Shown: positions 16,579 through 25,165 of the stretch, piece after piece
Layout: every line of letters begins with the position of its first letter
Position numbering within the stretch: the stretch's first letter is position 1
Assembly (NCBI GenBank): GCA_021827945.1
Contig: JAKATW010000155.1
Location: 1-38,539, forward strand
Source of the DNA: Thermoplasmata archaeon
GTDB lineage: Archaea; Thermoplasmatota; Thermoplasmata; Thermoplasmatales; GCA-001856825
Direction: 5' to 3'
Length of the DNA: 38,539 bases
Notes under the pieces: model-generated
What the model saw: only the letters and a program-made list of their open reading frames with translations
What the model was told of the DNA's origin: nothing
The model's database searches: none
Made by a program: the position numbers and the translations under genes

Positions 16579-19356
16579 ATGAAAGTAGACAGATTGGCTA
16601 GGAGTATAATCATGGGAATAGTGATTGTCTTGATGCTCTCTGGAGCAATCCAATCCGTAGGAAGCTACAACCATTCTGTGCCCGGCAACTCGGACCATCA
16701 GATAAATGGTCATATCATACCTGCAAACGGGCCTGGAAAATACCCAGTAGGTCAGCAGGTGAACGTCAACAATCTATATTCAACGGAACCAGCGCCGATG
16801 GGTATTGCAGACTATGGGATCGGTCCTGGAGGCAGTCCGTATTCATATTCCACCACTTCTTTTCTGGGCAACATCAACATCCAGAACCTTGAAACATATA
16901 ACGCTTCACTGAACGGATCTTCGACACAGCTCACGTTTCAGTTGAACATCAACTATGTCTTCTACGTCGGATCAACTGAATACGTCTACTGGGTCCAGAA
17001 CGTTGCAGACTTCAACACATCTGCCACCCCGTCCATAGGCTTCATAGACAACGTCTGGAATGAAACAGGAAGAAATACCAGCGTTTACAATTCCACCCTC
17101 AGCGGTAACGGCACAGTCGGAAATTCTTCAGGCACTTACTTCTACTATTCCTTCGCCAACCAGAGCCTTCCAGGGAATGACATCTATGTTTCCTACCCGC
17201 TCAATATAGAGATGGCCATCAATTACACTTCCACACCCCAAGGCATTCCAGAACTGATTTTCATGTACAACGATGGTCATGGCTGGCAGACGTACGATAA
17301 TGTTCTTTTCAAATTTGCGACAAATGTGACAAAGGTCGATGGTTTTGTTGTTGATGGCTATGGCTACGAACCTGATGGATATTCGTTCTATGACGCAGAG
17401 CTGATACTCGGTGGACCGGGGGATGGGACTCAGACACTTGATGTCAAGTCGTCGGTTACGCTTCAGCTTGAGTATTACAACGGCCACAACTATCAGATGG
17501 TGACCAACGCATACAACTTCGGCAGCGATACCGCAGAGGGCATATCAAATGTGACCTCTGCTGCAAATTATTACAAGTCTGACGGATCGCTCTTTGCTTC
17601 GATCGTGAATGGTACGGGCAAACTGGCTCAGATCTACAACAGGGGCCAAATAGGGATACTCAACGTATCCGCAACTGGATTGTCAGGATATGTACTTGTA
17701 AATAGCACAAAATACAACTTCGTTGGGGGAGATGCAAACCTGACCATTGCACCCGGTACCTACGACGTAAAGGTCTACAATTCCAAGGGTACCCTGCTGG
17801 TACAGAAGAATGAAACCTTCACCGCTGGAGGATATCGCTTCCTCTCCACTTCCAGTACCTATAGGGTGACATTCATGAGTTCAGGAATTACGTCCGGTGC
17901 CACCTGGTACCTCAATCTCTCCGACGGGACGTCGATGCATTCGGCATCTCAGAACTTATCCACCAATCTCACAAACGGGAGCTACACATTCAACGCATCT
18001 TCCGGCGGTACTTATCGCGCGAGTGGAAGTTTCAATGTTTCCGGTGCGAATATGACCGTGGACGTAGTTTTCAAGTCATCTATAGCAAAAACGTACGAGA
18101 TTGTTTTTCAAGAATCGGGACTGATAACTGGGAAGGCGTGGAATGTGACTCTCAACGGTAGCCTGAAGTCGTCAACTTCATCTTCAATAGTCTTTGACGA
18201 AATGAATGGGACGTACAACTTCACAGTTGGATCTGTGAGTGGCTATTTTTCCACCCCGTCATCTGGTGAGACCATTGTTTCAGGAAAGAATGTCAGTATC
18301 CCAATAATCTTCTCCCCTGCCGTTGCCATATCCAAGTACAGCGTCATATTTGTCGAGTCGGGACTCGTGAATGGAATATGGTATGTCAATATGACAGATG
18401 GGCAGTCCGCTTATTCCTCAACCACAACTATCTCATTTCTTCTTCAAAACGGGACTTACAACTATTCCGTATCAACGGGAAACCTCCTGTTCACATCCAC
18501 TCCCGTGCATGGATCTTTCGCAGTAAGCGGCTCTTCCCTGCGGGTGAATGTCACCTTTAATGAACTGTTGCTATCTCTGGAGTTCAACGAGACCGGACTT
18601 CCTTCTGGATCAAAATGGTCAGTGACACTCAATGGAACGACAGAGTCATCTCTCTCGAATAACATAACGTTTTTAGTAACTCCCGGAACCTATGTGTACT
18701 TGATCAGCGCCCCTTCTGGTTATACCGCGTTTCAACTCTCTGGAATAGTCAAAGTAGTCAACTCATCCTTAACTGTTCATACTGCTTTCAGTAAGTCTGA
18801 ATACAGTGTTACGTTCCTTATATCTGGTCTACCATCTGGAACCTTGTGGACTATCACCTTCGACGGGGCTTCATTCACGACATCTTTCAATTCGGTTTCT
18901 TTCACAGTGACGGACGGAAGTTATCTCTTCACCATGGGAAGCGTGACCGGCTACTCGGTTCAGCCAGGGACCGGCACATTGATTGTGAATGGTTCTTCCA
19001 TAACTGAATCTATAGTGTATTCCAAGATTGCGGCGTACGGATACTTCACAGGTTCAATTACGCCATCAAATGCCACCATCTATGTGAACGGTCAGTCCTA
19101 TTCGCAACTGAACGGGCAGTTCAACATTTCCCTGTCGCCAGGGACGTACCAGGTCAAGATAGAGGCACCCGGGTACACGACATACACTACTAACATTACT
19201 GTCTCATCTTCCACAATTACTCCTCTACAGGTCCACAGCATCGCAAAAGCACCTGGTGCAACATCCTCTTCTCTGCTGGAAAAGGTTGCCATCGGGATTG
19301 TCGCAATACTGATAGTCTCGTTGATCGCAGTTGTCCTAAGGAGGAGAAGGGCTTAG
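16579..19356 (+). CDS. Thermopsin-family (A5) acid protease-like surface protein
   Basis: 925 residues. Signal sequence at ~8-30, a linker, then a thermopsin domain (~65-325): EPAPMGIADYGIGPGG, YSTTSFLGNINIQNL, then LNINYVFYVGSTEYVYWVQN and FIDNVWNETG, all characteristic of peptidase family A5. A beta module (~355-420) follows, then five tandem ~77-residue repeats (~424-815; e.g. FNETGLPSGSKW, FLISGLPSGTLW), a PEGA-like module (ITPSNATIYVNG...PGTYQVKIEAPGYTTY) and a C-terminal membrane helix followed by RRRRA. Thermopsins are acid proteases secreted by Sulfolobus and Thermoplasmata; whether this one cleaves is not shown, since A5 catalytic residues are poorly defined. It probably stands on the cell surface. 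A GGGAG lies 11 bases before the ATG, and TTTTTAAGT near 16533 is a likely TATA box. Confidence 0.85.
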   Translation: MKVDRLARSIIMGIVIVLMLSGAIQSVGSYNHSVPGNSDHQINGHIIPANGPGKYPVGQQVNVNNLYSTEPAPMGIADYGIGPGGSPYSYSTTSFLGNINIQNLETYNASLNGSSTQLTFQLNINYVFYVGSTEYVYWVQNVADFNTSATPSIGFIDNVWNETGRNTSVYNSTLSGNGTVGNSSGTYFYYSFANQSLPGNDIYVSYPLNIEMAINYTSTPQGIPELIFMYNDGHGWQTYDNVLFKFATNVTKVDGFVVDGYGYEPDGYSFYDAELILGGPGDGTQTLDVKSSVTLQLEYYNGHNYQMVTNAYNFGSDTAEGISNVTSAANYYKSDGSLFASIVNGTGKLAQIYNRGQIGILNVSATGLSGYVLVNSTKYNFVGGDANLTIAPGTYDVKVYNSKGTLLVQKNETFTAGGYRFLSTSSTYRVTFMSSGITSGATWYLNLSDGTSMHSASQNLSTNLTNGSYTFNASSGGTYRASGSFNVSGANMTVDVVFKSSIAKTYEIVFQESGLITGKAWNVTLNGSLKSSTSSSIVFDEMNGTYNFTVGSVSGYFSTPSSGETIVSGKNVSIPIIFSPAVAISKYSVIFVESGLVNGIWYVNMTDGQSAYSSTTTISFLLQNGTYNYSVSTGNLLFTSTPVHGSFAVSGSSLRVNVTFNELLLSLEFNETGLPSGSKWSVTLNGTTESSLSNNITFLVTPGTYVYLISAPSGYTAFQLSGIVKVVNSSLTVHTAFSKSEYSVTFLISGLPSGTLWTITFDGASFTTSFNSVSFTVTDGSYLFTMGSVTGYSVQPGTGTLIVNGSSITESIVYSKIAAYGYFTGSITPSNATIYVNGQSYSQLNGQFNISLSPGTYQVKIEAPGYTTYTTNITVSSSTITPLQVHSIAKAPGATSSSLLEKVAIGIVAILIVSLIAVVLRRRRA
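17850..19030 (+). repeat. Five tandem ETGL-type repeats in the thermopsin-like gene
   Basis: Units begin at about 17850, 18091, 18337, 18568 and 18802, each ~230-240 bases, with the core V(I/T)F.(E)SGL..G..W.(V/L)(N/T). They are diverged at DNA level, so they are old protein repeats rather than recent duplications. Confidence 0.8.
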
Positions 19357-19494
19357 AGACAGCACAACGATAATCCGAATGATGAAGTATGCATATGGTA
19401 GTGACCACTCAGAATGCAGTCAGTAAACCTATTCTAGGGGACGCTGTGTATCATGGGTGAAAGAGAGATGCCCGCAGATTTTGATTCTGGTGCC

Positions 19495-19891
19495 ATGTTA
19501 AGAGTGGGGGAGTGAAAAGAGATTAGACAATACTGACGCATCGAGGCGTAAAGTGTCAGAGGACGACCGTGAGCTGACAAAAATTGTAGAGGGACTGAAG
19601 GTCTCGATAAAGATTGTAGGCTGCGGAGGCGGTGGGACAAACACGATCAACAGATGCATGAGGGAGGGCATATTCGGCGTAGCGATGATAGCGGCAAACA
19701 CAGATGCTAAACACCTGCTGACAGTTGTAGCAAACCGGAAGATCCTCCTCGGCAAGAGAACCACCAGAGGGCTTGGAGCTGGAGCAATTCCAAAAGTTGG
19801 AGAGACGGCTGCAAAGGAGGCTGAGGACAATATAGTTAATGCACTAGGAAGGACTGAATCACTGAACAGGTCGATTTCTACAGATATCTGA
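19495..19891 (+). pseudogene. ftsZ: Truncated ftsZ relic (N-terminal nucleotide-binding part only)
   Basis: From GTG 19553 the frame encodes SEDDRELTKIVEGLKV, IKIVGCGGGGTNTINRCM, ANTDAKHLL and TTRGLGAGAIPKVGE, which are the opening strands and T1-T3 loops of FtsZ, the tubulin-like cell-division GTPase. It stops after KEAEDNIVNALG with unrelated residues, just before where the tubulin signature GGGTGTG should come, so about two thirds of the protein is missing. Upstream, ATG 19495 reads MLRVGE and hits TGA; dropping one G of a five-G run would join it in frame to SEKRLDNTDASRRKVSEDD, a plausible FtsZ N-terminal extension. I read this as frameshift plus 3' truncation. It cannot polymerise or bind GTP normally. 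A full ftsZ is expected elsewhere. Confidence 0.75.
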
Positions 19892-19915
19892 TGAAGTTCC
19901 AGGCAGCAAAGAAAT

Positions 19916-20344
19916 TCACCTACGCTTCTTCAGACCAACTGCCTGATCGCACATTTCAACGATCCTTGTCGTTTCCTTTGCAAACCTTTCGTACTTCACC
20001 CTCATATCGTCCAGGGTAGACCTCGTTTCAAAAATGTACCCGCTGATAGACCTCAGGGTCCAAAGAGAATTAAATGTATGAACGAATTCTTCAATCTCGG
20101 TACCCAAGATTTTTGACAGCTTTGCGTCCTCCTTAACGGTTTTTGTGACCAGATCCCCGATCGAGTGCGTCTTTGGGGCTTCGATTCCGTTGAAGAAGAG
20201 CAAGGCCTTCAGAGAGATTTCTGTGGACATCTCTAGACTGTAGACTGCCAGATCGTAATTCCCCGCCTCAGCGTTCGCAATGGACGAGGACAGCCACCTC
20301 TTCGCACTCTCAATTGCATCCCTCGCTATGCCTTTATCTTCCAC
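19916..20344 (-). CDS. HEPN-domain protein, partner of an MNT nucleotidyltransferase
   Basis: 142 residues, all helical. AIESAKRWLSSSIANAEAGN, then YDLAVYSLEMSTEISLKALL and PKTHSIGDLV, match the HEPN fold of the type found next to minimal nucleotidyltransferases in archaea; the KTHS histidine is the common conserved position. HEPN proteins are often RNases or AMPylation targets in HEPN/MNT toxin-antitoxin pairs. The canonical Rx4-6H RNase motif is not obvious, so toxicity is uncertain. The start at 20344 overlaps the end of the MNT gene by 19 bases, so the two are coupled. Confidence 0.75.
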   Translation of the reverse strand: MEDKGIARDAIESAKRWLSSSIANAEAGNYDLAVYSLEMSTEISLKALLFFNGIEAPKTHSIGDLVTKTVKEDAKLSKILGTEIEEFVHTFNSLWTLRSISGYIFETRSTLDDMRVKYERFAKETTRIVEMCDQAVGLKKRR

Positions 20345-20919
20345 TTCAGCACCACCCCACCTTCAACAATCTCCTTCTTCCAATCAATGCTCCTCCTAAT
20401 GTCTATCCTGAAATTTGTCAGTGTATTCCTCCTTTCGAAGAGTATGACCCCTTCATCAACTATGCTCAAGTAAATCGGCCTGAATAATTTCAGATCTTCC
20501 CCTGACAGGATGAGCGGCCTGATCCTTAAATAGAATCCTGTCTGAACCAGTGATACCCTCAGCCCTTCAACTTCGTCTATTGAGTCTTCTATTTCATCGA
20601 TGAAGTTTATTGCCTTACCCCTGACAGCCACCAGAATATCAGTATCGCTATCTTTCCTATACAAACCCCTAGCGACTGAGCCGAAAAGCATTATCCCCAG
20701 AACATTCTGATTTCCGGTTATCACGTCCACGAAACCATTAATGTAATCTCGCAGTTCCTTTTTCAGGAGAAGGAAACGAAGTCTCCTCCCCACAAACTCC
20801 TCTATGACATCCCTGGAGGTTACCCTCCTACTCCCCTCGGATGAGAGCAGCCGTTTCGCTGCATTTACTTCCCCTAACGTAGAGTCGTCCACCAGCATCT
20901 GTCTGAGCTTGCCACTCAT
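20326..20919 (-). CDS. Minimal nucleotidyltransferase (MNT) antitoxin-like protein
   Basis: From ATG 20919 the product is 197 residues. An N-terminal winged-helix-like part (~15-45: GEVNAAKRLLSSEGSRRVTS, DVIEEFVG) precedes the pol-beta nucleotidyltransferase motif GSVARGLYRKDSDTDILV, with GS at 80-81 and the metal-binding Asp92 and Asp94 (GSx10DxD). Known MNTs of such pairs modify the HEPN partner with AMP and silence it. The frame is open 46 codons further upstream, but that extension crosses the A/T-rich palindrome at 20939-20961 and is hydrophobic and unlike the family, so I chose MSGKLRQMLVDD; ATG 20934 is a near alternative. Confidence 0.75.
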   Translation of the reverse strand: MSGKLRQMLVDDSTLGEVNAAKRLLSSEGSRRVTSRDVIEEFVGRRLRFLLLKKELRDYINGFVDVITGNQNVLGIMLFGSVARGLYRKDSDTDILVAVRGKAINFIDEIEDSIDEVEGLRVSLVQTGFYLRIRPLILSGEDLKLFRPIYLSIVDEGVILFERRNTLTNFRIDIRRSIDWKKEIVEGGVVLKWKIKA

Positions 20920-20938
20920 TACTTTATGTATCATTAAA

Positions 20939-20961
20939 ATATACATAAAACTTATGTATAT
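20939..20961 (-). promoter_or_regulatory. Palindromic operator of the MNT/HEPN operon
   Basis: Perfect inverted repeat with 10-base arms ATATACATAA / TTATGTATAT and a 3-base spacer, ending 20 bases upstream of the chosen MNT start. A partial repeat of one arm (CTTTATGTATCATT) lies between it and the start. The arms carry the only TATA-like sequence, so a bound protein would block transcription. Confidence 0.65.
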
Positions 20962-21057
20962 CATTTTGCAATGATAAGCGCACACGAATGGTAGTGTTAC
21001 TCTAAAATCCAGATTGAAGGTTTTCCGCGGAGAGCTTTCTTCAAAGTCTAGGAACAC

Positions 21058-21420
21058 AAATTAGATTTAGATGTGACTACTCCATCAGTCTGAACTCAAG
21101 TCGTCTGATAGAATATCATGCCTAATCCTGTCTGTTAAGACATACCTGTTGTCTTGACTGCACAAAAGAGTGCTGGAATCTTTGTTTGGGTAGCAGGGGA
21201 GACACATCAACACCGCAACGACAAAAAAATATCACAATCAATTTCGGTCTCGCTTTTTTTTTGGTTTTTGGGGTTGAGGTAGTTGACTCGTAGGTTGAGT
21301 CATAGTCCCTTAAACATTAACCAGAAGTCCAAATTTAGTACATTCCAATTTAATGTTTTAGTTTAACCTTATTTTATGAAAAAAATCCACGAATCTGTTT
21401 CAAAAATGTAGGTTACTAAC
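21058..21420. other. Gene-free stretch between MNT/HEPN and the amidohydrolase
   Basis: No ORF or RNA gene seen. It holds T-rich runs near 21254-21270 and a small inverted repeat TGACTC (21284-21289) / GAGTCA (21297-21302). Confidence 0.5.
21379..21385 (-). terminator. T-run terminator of the amidohydrolase gene
   Basis: Seven A on the plus strand, that is seven T in the transcript sense, 36 bases past the amidohydrolase stop. Confidence 0.4.
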
Positions 21421-22614
21421 TTACTTTTTCAATAGCCGATTCTTTTGGATTTTTCCCCCCTTCATTACGAAGAGAACGTTGTCTGGACCTATAACATCTA
21501 TGTTCGTCATAGGGTTTCCTTTGACAGCTATCACGTCTGCCTGGTACCCCTTAAAAATGGAACCCACATTCTTGAGTCCGATGCATTCTGCCGCAATGGA
21601 AGTACCAGATTGAAGCGCTACCTCTGGTCCGGTCACAGATGAGATGAGTGCAATTTCCTTGTAGTTCGTACCATGAGGATCATCCGAGCTACCGACAAAA
21701 TCTGTTCCTACAGCTATCTTGATCTTGTCGTCAGATGCAAGTTGCACTTCCTTCTCTAGGTGTCTTTTTATGATTGCGTCCTTTGTTGAATTTCCGCTAT
21801 TCTTGCTCCTCACGTACGTTGACATTGTGGGAACGTAGAAAGTTCCACGCTTCTTCATCTCTTCCGCAAGCTTCTCAGTCAGGCCAAGTCCGTGCTCTAC
21901 GCTATCAAATCCCGCAAGTACAGAGTTACTTATCGCTGATTCTCCGTATGCATGGGATGCAGCCTTCACAAGACCCTTGTGCGATTCGTCTGCTATGGCT
22001 GACAACTCCTCTAGGGTCAGCTGGTTCTTGATCTGTCCTCCTCCTGCAAAACTGGTGGATGAATAGGCCTTGATGGATTCAGCTCCGTCCCTTAGGTTCA
22101 TCCTGACTGCTCTTCTGCACTCCCATGGTGAGTCACAATAATATGAGTATGATATCTTTTGAGCAAAGTCAAGGTCAAAGTTTCTAGGATCGTCATTTCC
22201 TCCTGTCTCTGCAAGAGAGAAACCTGCAGATATTATCCTAGGCCCATAGAGCAAGTTCATTCGCTCCGCCTTGCTCATTGCAATGGAAACCTTGTCGCCC
22301 ATCGTCCGTACCGTGGTGAAACCAGCGTTAAGCAAATTCTTGGAATCTTCCACCGATCTTATCGTGACTATGACCTTGTCAGTAAGGACCCAATCATTTA
22401 GAGAGTGGTTGCCCGTTCCGAAGAAATGGATATGCGTATCTATGAGCCCTGGTAAGAAAGTCACGTCCTTATCGCTAAGTTCCTTTCCATTTGCCATTCG
22501 AGTTGAATTCCTTGTCTCTTCGACATATTCAATAATTCCAGTTTCTTCGCTGACTTTGAATTCTGCATTCTCAATCAATTTTTTTCCATCAAAAGTTCTT
22601 CCTCTAAATATCAT
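21421..22614 (-). CDS. Metal-dependent amidohydrolase (imidazolonepropionase/prolidase-like)
   Basis: 397 residues of the amidohydrolase superfamily. Metal ligands are all visible: His61 and His63 (GLIDTHIHFFG), Lys182 (ESIKAYSS, the carbamylated lysine position), His221 (ASHAYGE), His241 (SVEHGL) and Asp305 (VGTDFVGS). The N- and C-terminal strands forming the small beta-sandwich (PGLID at the front, GYQADVIAVKGNP at the end) are present. This subgroup includes Xaa-Pro dipeptidases and related hydrolases; a dipeptidase role would suit a peptide-eating archaeon, but the substrate cannot be read from sequence. A TATA-like TTTAAG lies ~25-30 bases before the ATG on the minus strand, so the message is probably leaderless. 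Transcribed alone. Confidence 0.85.
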   Translation of the reverse strand: MIFRGRTFDGKKLIENAEFKVSEETGIIEYVEETRNSTRMANGKELSDKDVTFLPGLIDTHIHFFGTGNHSLNDWVLTDKVIVTIRSVEDSKNLLNAGFTTVRTMGDKVSIAMSKAERMNLLYGPRIISAGFSLAETGGNDDPRNFDLDFAQKISYSYYCDSPWECRRAVRMNLRDGAESIKAYSSTSFAGGGQIKNQLTLEELSAIADESHKGLVKAASHAYGESAISNSVLAGFDSVEHGLGLTEKLAEEMKKRGTFYVPTMSTYVRSKNSGNSTKDAIIKRHLEKEVQLASDDKIKIAVGTDFVGSSDDPHGTNYKEIALISSVTGPEVALQSGTSIAAECIGLKNVGSIFKGYQADVIAVKGNPMTNIDVIGPDNVLFVMKGGKIQKNRLLKK

Positions 22615-22941
22615 CTAAAAGTATTGTAATACATTCTTAAAGCATTATCGATTTCAAAATGATTTTTTCCTCATGCTGTTTTGCCCAATAATTTTCTTCT
22701 ATACTACGTGTCCTGTCCTTTTAAGAAGGTTTCATCATAGCGTACCCTTGCAAAACCTAGTATCAGATAGAGTCTATAGCTACAAATGTACATCAAAATC
22801 TACTGAATTGTACATTGTGATCAAAATTTGCTGTATGATATGCGCTTTTTATACCGATTAGACAGGGAAGGATGGCAGGGAATAAGGGGAGGTGGCCCAT
22901 TTGCGCCAGGTCAACAATTCAGATATTAAGTGATACCACGT
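22615..22941. other. Gene-free stretch upstream of the amidohydrolase
   Basis: Contains the minus-strand promoter of the amidohydrolase close to 22621-22645, with a small symmetric GTATT/AATAC element at 22621-22632. The rest is A/T-rich with no convincing ORF or RNA gene. Confidence 0.45.
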
Positions 22942-23592
22942 TTACAAGAGAAAGAACTCTTCGAGAGATTTGAAGAAATCCTCTCTTTTGTCGAGGTAGA
23001 GGGCATGCCCTGCCCCCCTTATAGCTTTTAATTTTGACCCTTTGATGGCGTTGCTGTACCTCAGGAACGATTCCATCGGAATGACGTTGTCATTTTCTCC
23101 GTACATAATCAGGACTGGTTTCCTTATCAGGGATGCTTCCTGTGACAGGTCATCGCTCCACACAGGCCCAACCAGGACGAGTTTGTTAACGGATTCGGGA
23201 TGTCTTGATGCGTAGGAGATGGCGAACGGTCCCGAGAATGATGCACCCAGGAGTACGAACTTCTTGAGTCCTACACTCTTTGCGAACTCTTCTATGAATG
23301 TGGCTGCGTTGGAATACTTCCTGGTGGGAGGGTAGAATTCATCGTTCTCCTCGCTCTCACCCCAGCCGGGATAGTCTGCTGCGATGTAATCGAGACCCAT
23401 CTCATTTATCCTACCGGGTGCTCCTATAGACGACCAGGTTTCAGCCCTGAATGACTTTCCGTGCAAAAGCAACAGAGTGTCCTTTGATCCTGCAATCTTG
23501 CTCTCGAAGTAATGGACCCTCTTTCCTTTTATTGTGATGAAGTGATTCGACGATTCCATAAAGAGATATGAAAGAACAGTTATTACGTCCAT
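22942..23592 (-). CDS. Alpha/beta-fold hydrolase
   Basis: 216 residues. LLLLHGKSFRAETW (~40-53) is the oxyanion-hole strand, AADYPGWGES (~71-80) the next conserved turn, Ser118 in LLGASFSGPFA the nucleophile elbow (GxSxS rather than GxSxG), Asp168 in MYGENDNVIP the acid and His196 in GAGHALY the base. The lid is very short, which makes it a small esterase/thioesterase-like or CCG1-interacting-factor-type member; substrate unknown. Start: a TATA-like CATAAAATCC centred ~28 bases before ATG 23592 supports a leaderless start there; ATG 23559 (MESSNHFITIKGK) would fit the fold's usual beginning. The downstream neighbour on the same strand is 300 bases away, so it is monocistronic. Confidence 0.8.
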   Translation of the reverse strand: MDVITVLSYLFMESSNHFITIKGKRVHYFESKIAGSKDTLLLLHGKSFRAETWSSIGAPGRINEMGLDYIAADYPGWGESEENDEFYPPTRKYSNAATFIEEFAKSVGLKKFVLLGASFSGPFAISYASRHPESVNKLVLVGPVWSDDLSQEASLIRKPVLIMYGENDNVIPMESFLRYSNAIKGSKLKAIRGAGHALYLDKREDFFKSLEEFFLL

Positions 23593-24170
23593 CGTTCATC
23601 TCAGAAGGCTGCAAAGGATTTTATGATCGCACTTCTGATGTTTTAAGAGAATCCATAATTCTGCCCTTCACTATTCCTTCCGGTCGCAACTATCCTTGAC
23701 CACTTTCACGCTATCGTGAGACTTGCTGAGATCAATCTCTTCTCAAATGGTACTCCCAAAAAGTCAATGTAGCCCGCAAATCGTTTAAGAGTCTAATAAT
23801 TTCTTCAGTTTCTATTTCCGTATCGGTGTGGAACTAACACTTGCCTTTTTCATTCCTAATCAGAATAGATGTTTGAATATAGCAACTAGATTAGCGACGT
23901 CTGAGATCTTTGGAACCTCCCTCATCCGCTTCGGTGATCCTGATCGAGAAGGCGTATGCCCCGAGCGCAATCTTACTTAAATATACATGAAGCATCAAGA
24001 ACGGACACCCTCCTGAAAGCGGATGCATATTGAATAGATTCGTTTTGGCGGGACCTCAGTAAAATATCTCAAAAGTATGTAAACGCCTGTATTAGACTAT
24101 CGAGGAATCTTCTCAATTTTGACAATGCCTAATATTCGAAAAGGTTGAAAACAAGTATTCTGATGTGGTT
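23593..24170. other. Mostly gene-free stretch
   Basis: Between the divergent hydrolase and glycosyltransferase genes. Apart from the hydrolase promoter and a 45-codon minus-strand ORF (listed separately), I see nothing recognisable. Confidence 0.45.
23891..24028 (-). CDS. Possible 45-residue small protein or remnant
   Basis: ATG at 24028 opens 45 codons (MHPLSGGCPFLMLHVYLS, then KIALGAYAFSIRITEAD and GGSKDLRRR). Codon content is G/C-richer than the flanking spacer, hinting at coding origin, but no ribosome-binding site or family is recognised. It may be a small protein, part of a dispersed repeat or a chance ORF. Confidence 0.3.
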   Translation of the reverse strand: MHPLSGGCPFLMLHVYLSKIALGAYAFSIRITEADEGGSKDLRRR

Positions 24171-24278
24171 ATGGACATGTTTACTGTAAAGGGCGTAGTT
24201 AGCGGGAGTATTCCTTTCAAAATGCACACTTTTCCCGCAGCTACGGGTCAATTCTCGTGGGGTGCGGTTCGCGGATGA
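24171..24278 (+). CDS. Possible 35-residue leader ORF coupled to the glycosyltransferase
   Basis: ATG 24171 begins MDMFTVKGVVSGSIPFKM and ends FSWGAVRG with TGA at 24276-24278. The stop overlaps the ATG of the glycosyltransferase in an ATGA arrangement, which is typical of translational coupling. The frame is open about 15 codons further upstream without another ATG. No family recognised; it could be the remnant of a longer upstream gene. Confidence 0.35.
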   Translation: MDMFTVKGVVSGSIPFKMHTFPAATGQFSWGAVRG

Positions 24279-25165
24279 AGAAAACTGCAATAATCTTCAG
24301 TTACAATGACGGAGATCTTGTCCTGTCCCCACTCCATTCAGTCTTGAACAGTGACGTCGACCAGGTATTTCTCCTCTACGGAGGGGAATCCATTTCACAG
24401 GAAATTGCCAAGATTGAGGACACAAGATTGATCAAGGTGCTCGAGAGGGAGAGGAAGGGTAAGGTGAGAGCGTTGAATTCGATAGTCGCAAACATAGGGG
24501 GAGATCTTGTGTTCCTCATCTCGGGAGATGTCTCGTTCGATCCCTCTCTGGTCAAGAGGTGCGAGAACTCATTCACCGGTACGACCGGGGCCGTTACCGT
24601 CAGGGTAACGCCGTCAAATTCAGACACTCTCACAGAAAGGATCGGCTCTCTGATGTGGGAGATGCACGATGTGCAGCTGGACTATTTGTCTAAGATGAGC
24701 AGCAATGTTCATGCGGGGGAGTTCATCTGCGTACGGAAGGAGCTTCTACGGAACGTTCCAGAAGTGATAAACGAAGACGCGTTCCTCTGTCTCAGGGCAG
24801 CACACAACGGTCTTTCAGTCAATTATCTGAAAGATGGAGAGGTGCAAAACATCGTACCGTCAAATCCCTTTGACCTGTTCCAGCAGAGAAGGAGGGTGAA
24901 TTTCGGGCACATAGAAATATCAAAGATGGGATTGGATCCCAGAATAATGGATACTCTCGTCTTCAGGGAGACGTCACTCTTCCTCGACGTATTCGTTACG
25001 TTCCTGAAAGAGAAGAAATGGAATCCGTTCGTTCTCTTTGGGGCCATCTCTATTGAGATACTTGGAATCCTGTCGGCTAGAATGGATTATCTTTTTGGGA
25101 AGGATCACAGAAAATGGGCGATGGTGAAGAGACGGAATCATCCAGCTGATCTTTCCGGTCGTTAA
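24275..25165 (+). CDS. Family 2 glycosyltransferase, membrane-associated
   Basis: 296 residues from ATG 24275; an in-frame GTG at 24257 is less likely. GT-A fold: KKTAIIFSYNDGD (nucleotide-sugar strand), KGKVRALNSIVA (~60-72), LVFLISGDVSFDP with the GDV.FD acidic pair at the DxD position, NEDAFLCLRAAHNG with the catalytic-type ED, and QQRRRVNFGH, the (Q/R)xxRW-like acceptor motif. A single hydrophobic stretch near the C-terminus (NPFVLFGAISIEILGILSA) could anchor it to the membrane. This is the pattern of processive or lipid-linked GT2 enzymes; it may build the glycans that decorate the sequon-rich surface proteins nearby, which is inference. Translation appears coupled to a 35-codon upstream ORF. 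Confidence 0.8.
   Translation: MKKTAIIFSYNDGDLVLSPLHSVLNSDVDQVFLLYGGESISQEIAKIEDTRLIKVLERERKGKVRALNSIVANIGGDLVFLISGDVSFDPSLVKRCENSFTGTTGAVTVRVTPSNSDTLTERIGSLMWEMHDVQLDYLSKMSSNVHAGEFICVRKELLRNVPEVINEDAFLCLRAAHNGLSVNYLKDGEVQNIVPSNPFDLFQQRRRVNFGHIEISKMGLDPRIMDTLVFRETSLFLDVFVTFLKEKKWNPFVLFGAISIEILGILSARMDYLFGKDHRKWAMVKRRNHPADLSGR

Noticed and set aside
9164-19356. Regularly spaced repeats reminiscent of a CRISPR array
   Set aside because: The repeats are ~230-base coding units with diverged DNA; there are no short identical repeats with unique spacers anywhere in the window.
20920-21057. 46-codon N-terminal extension of the MNT protein
   Set aside because: It would run through the operator palindrome and adds a hydrophobic stretch that the family lacks.
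23891-24028. C/D-box small RNA in the 45-codon ORF region
   Set aside because: No proper C (RUGAUGA) and D (CUGA) boxes at suitable spacing on either strand.
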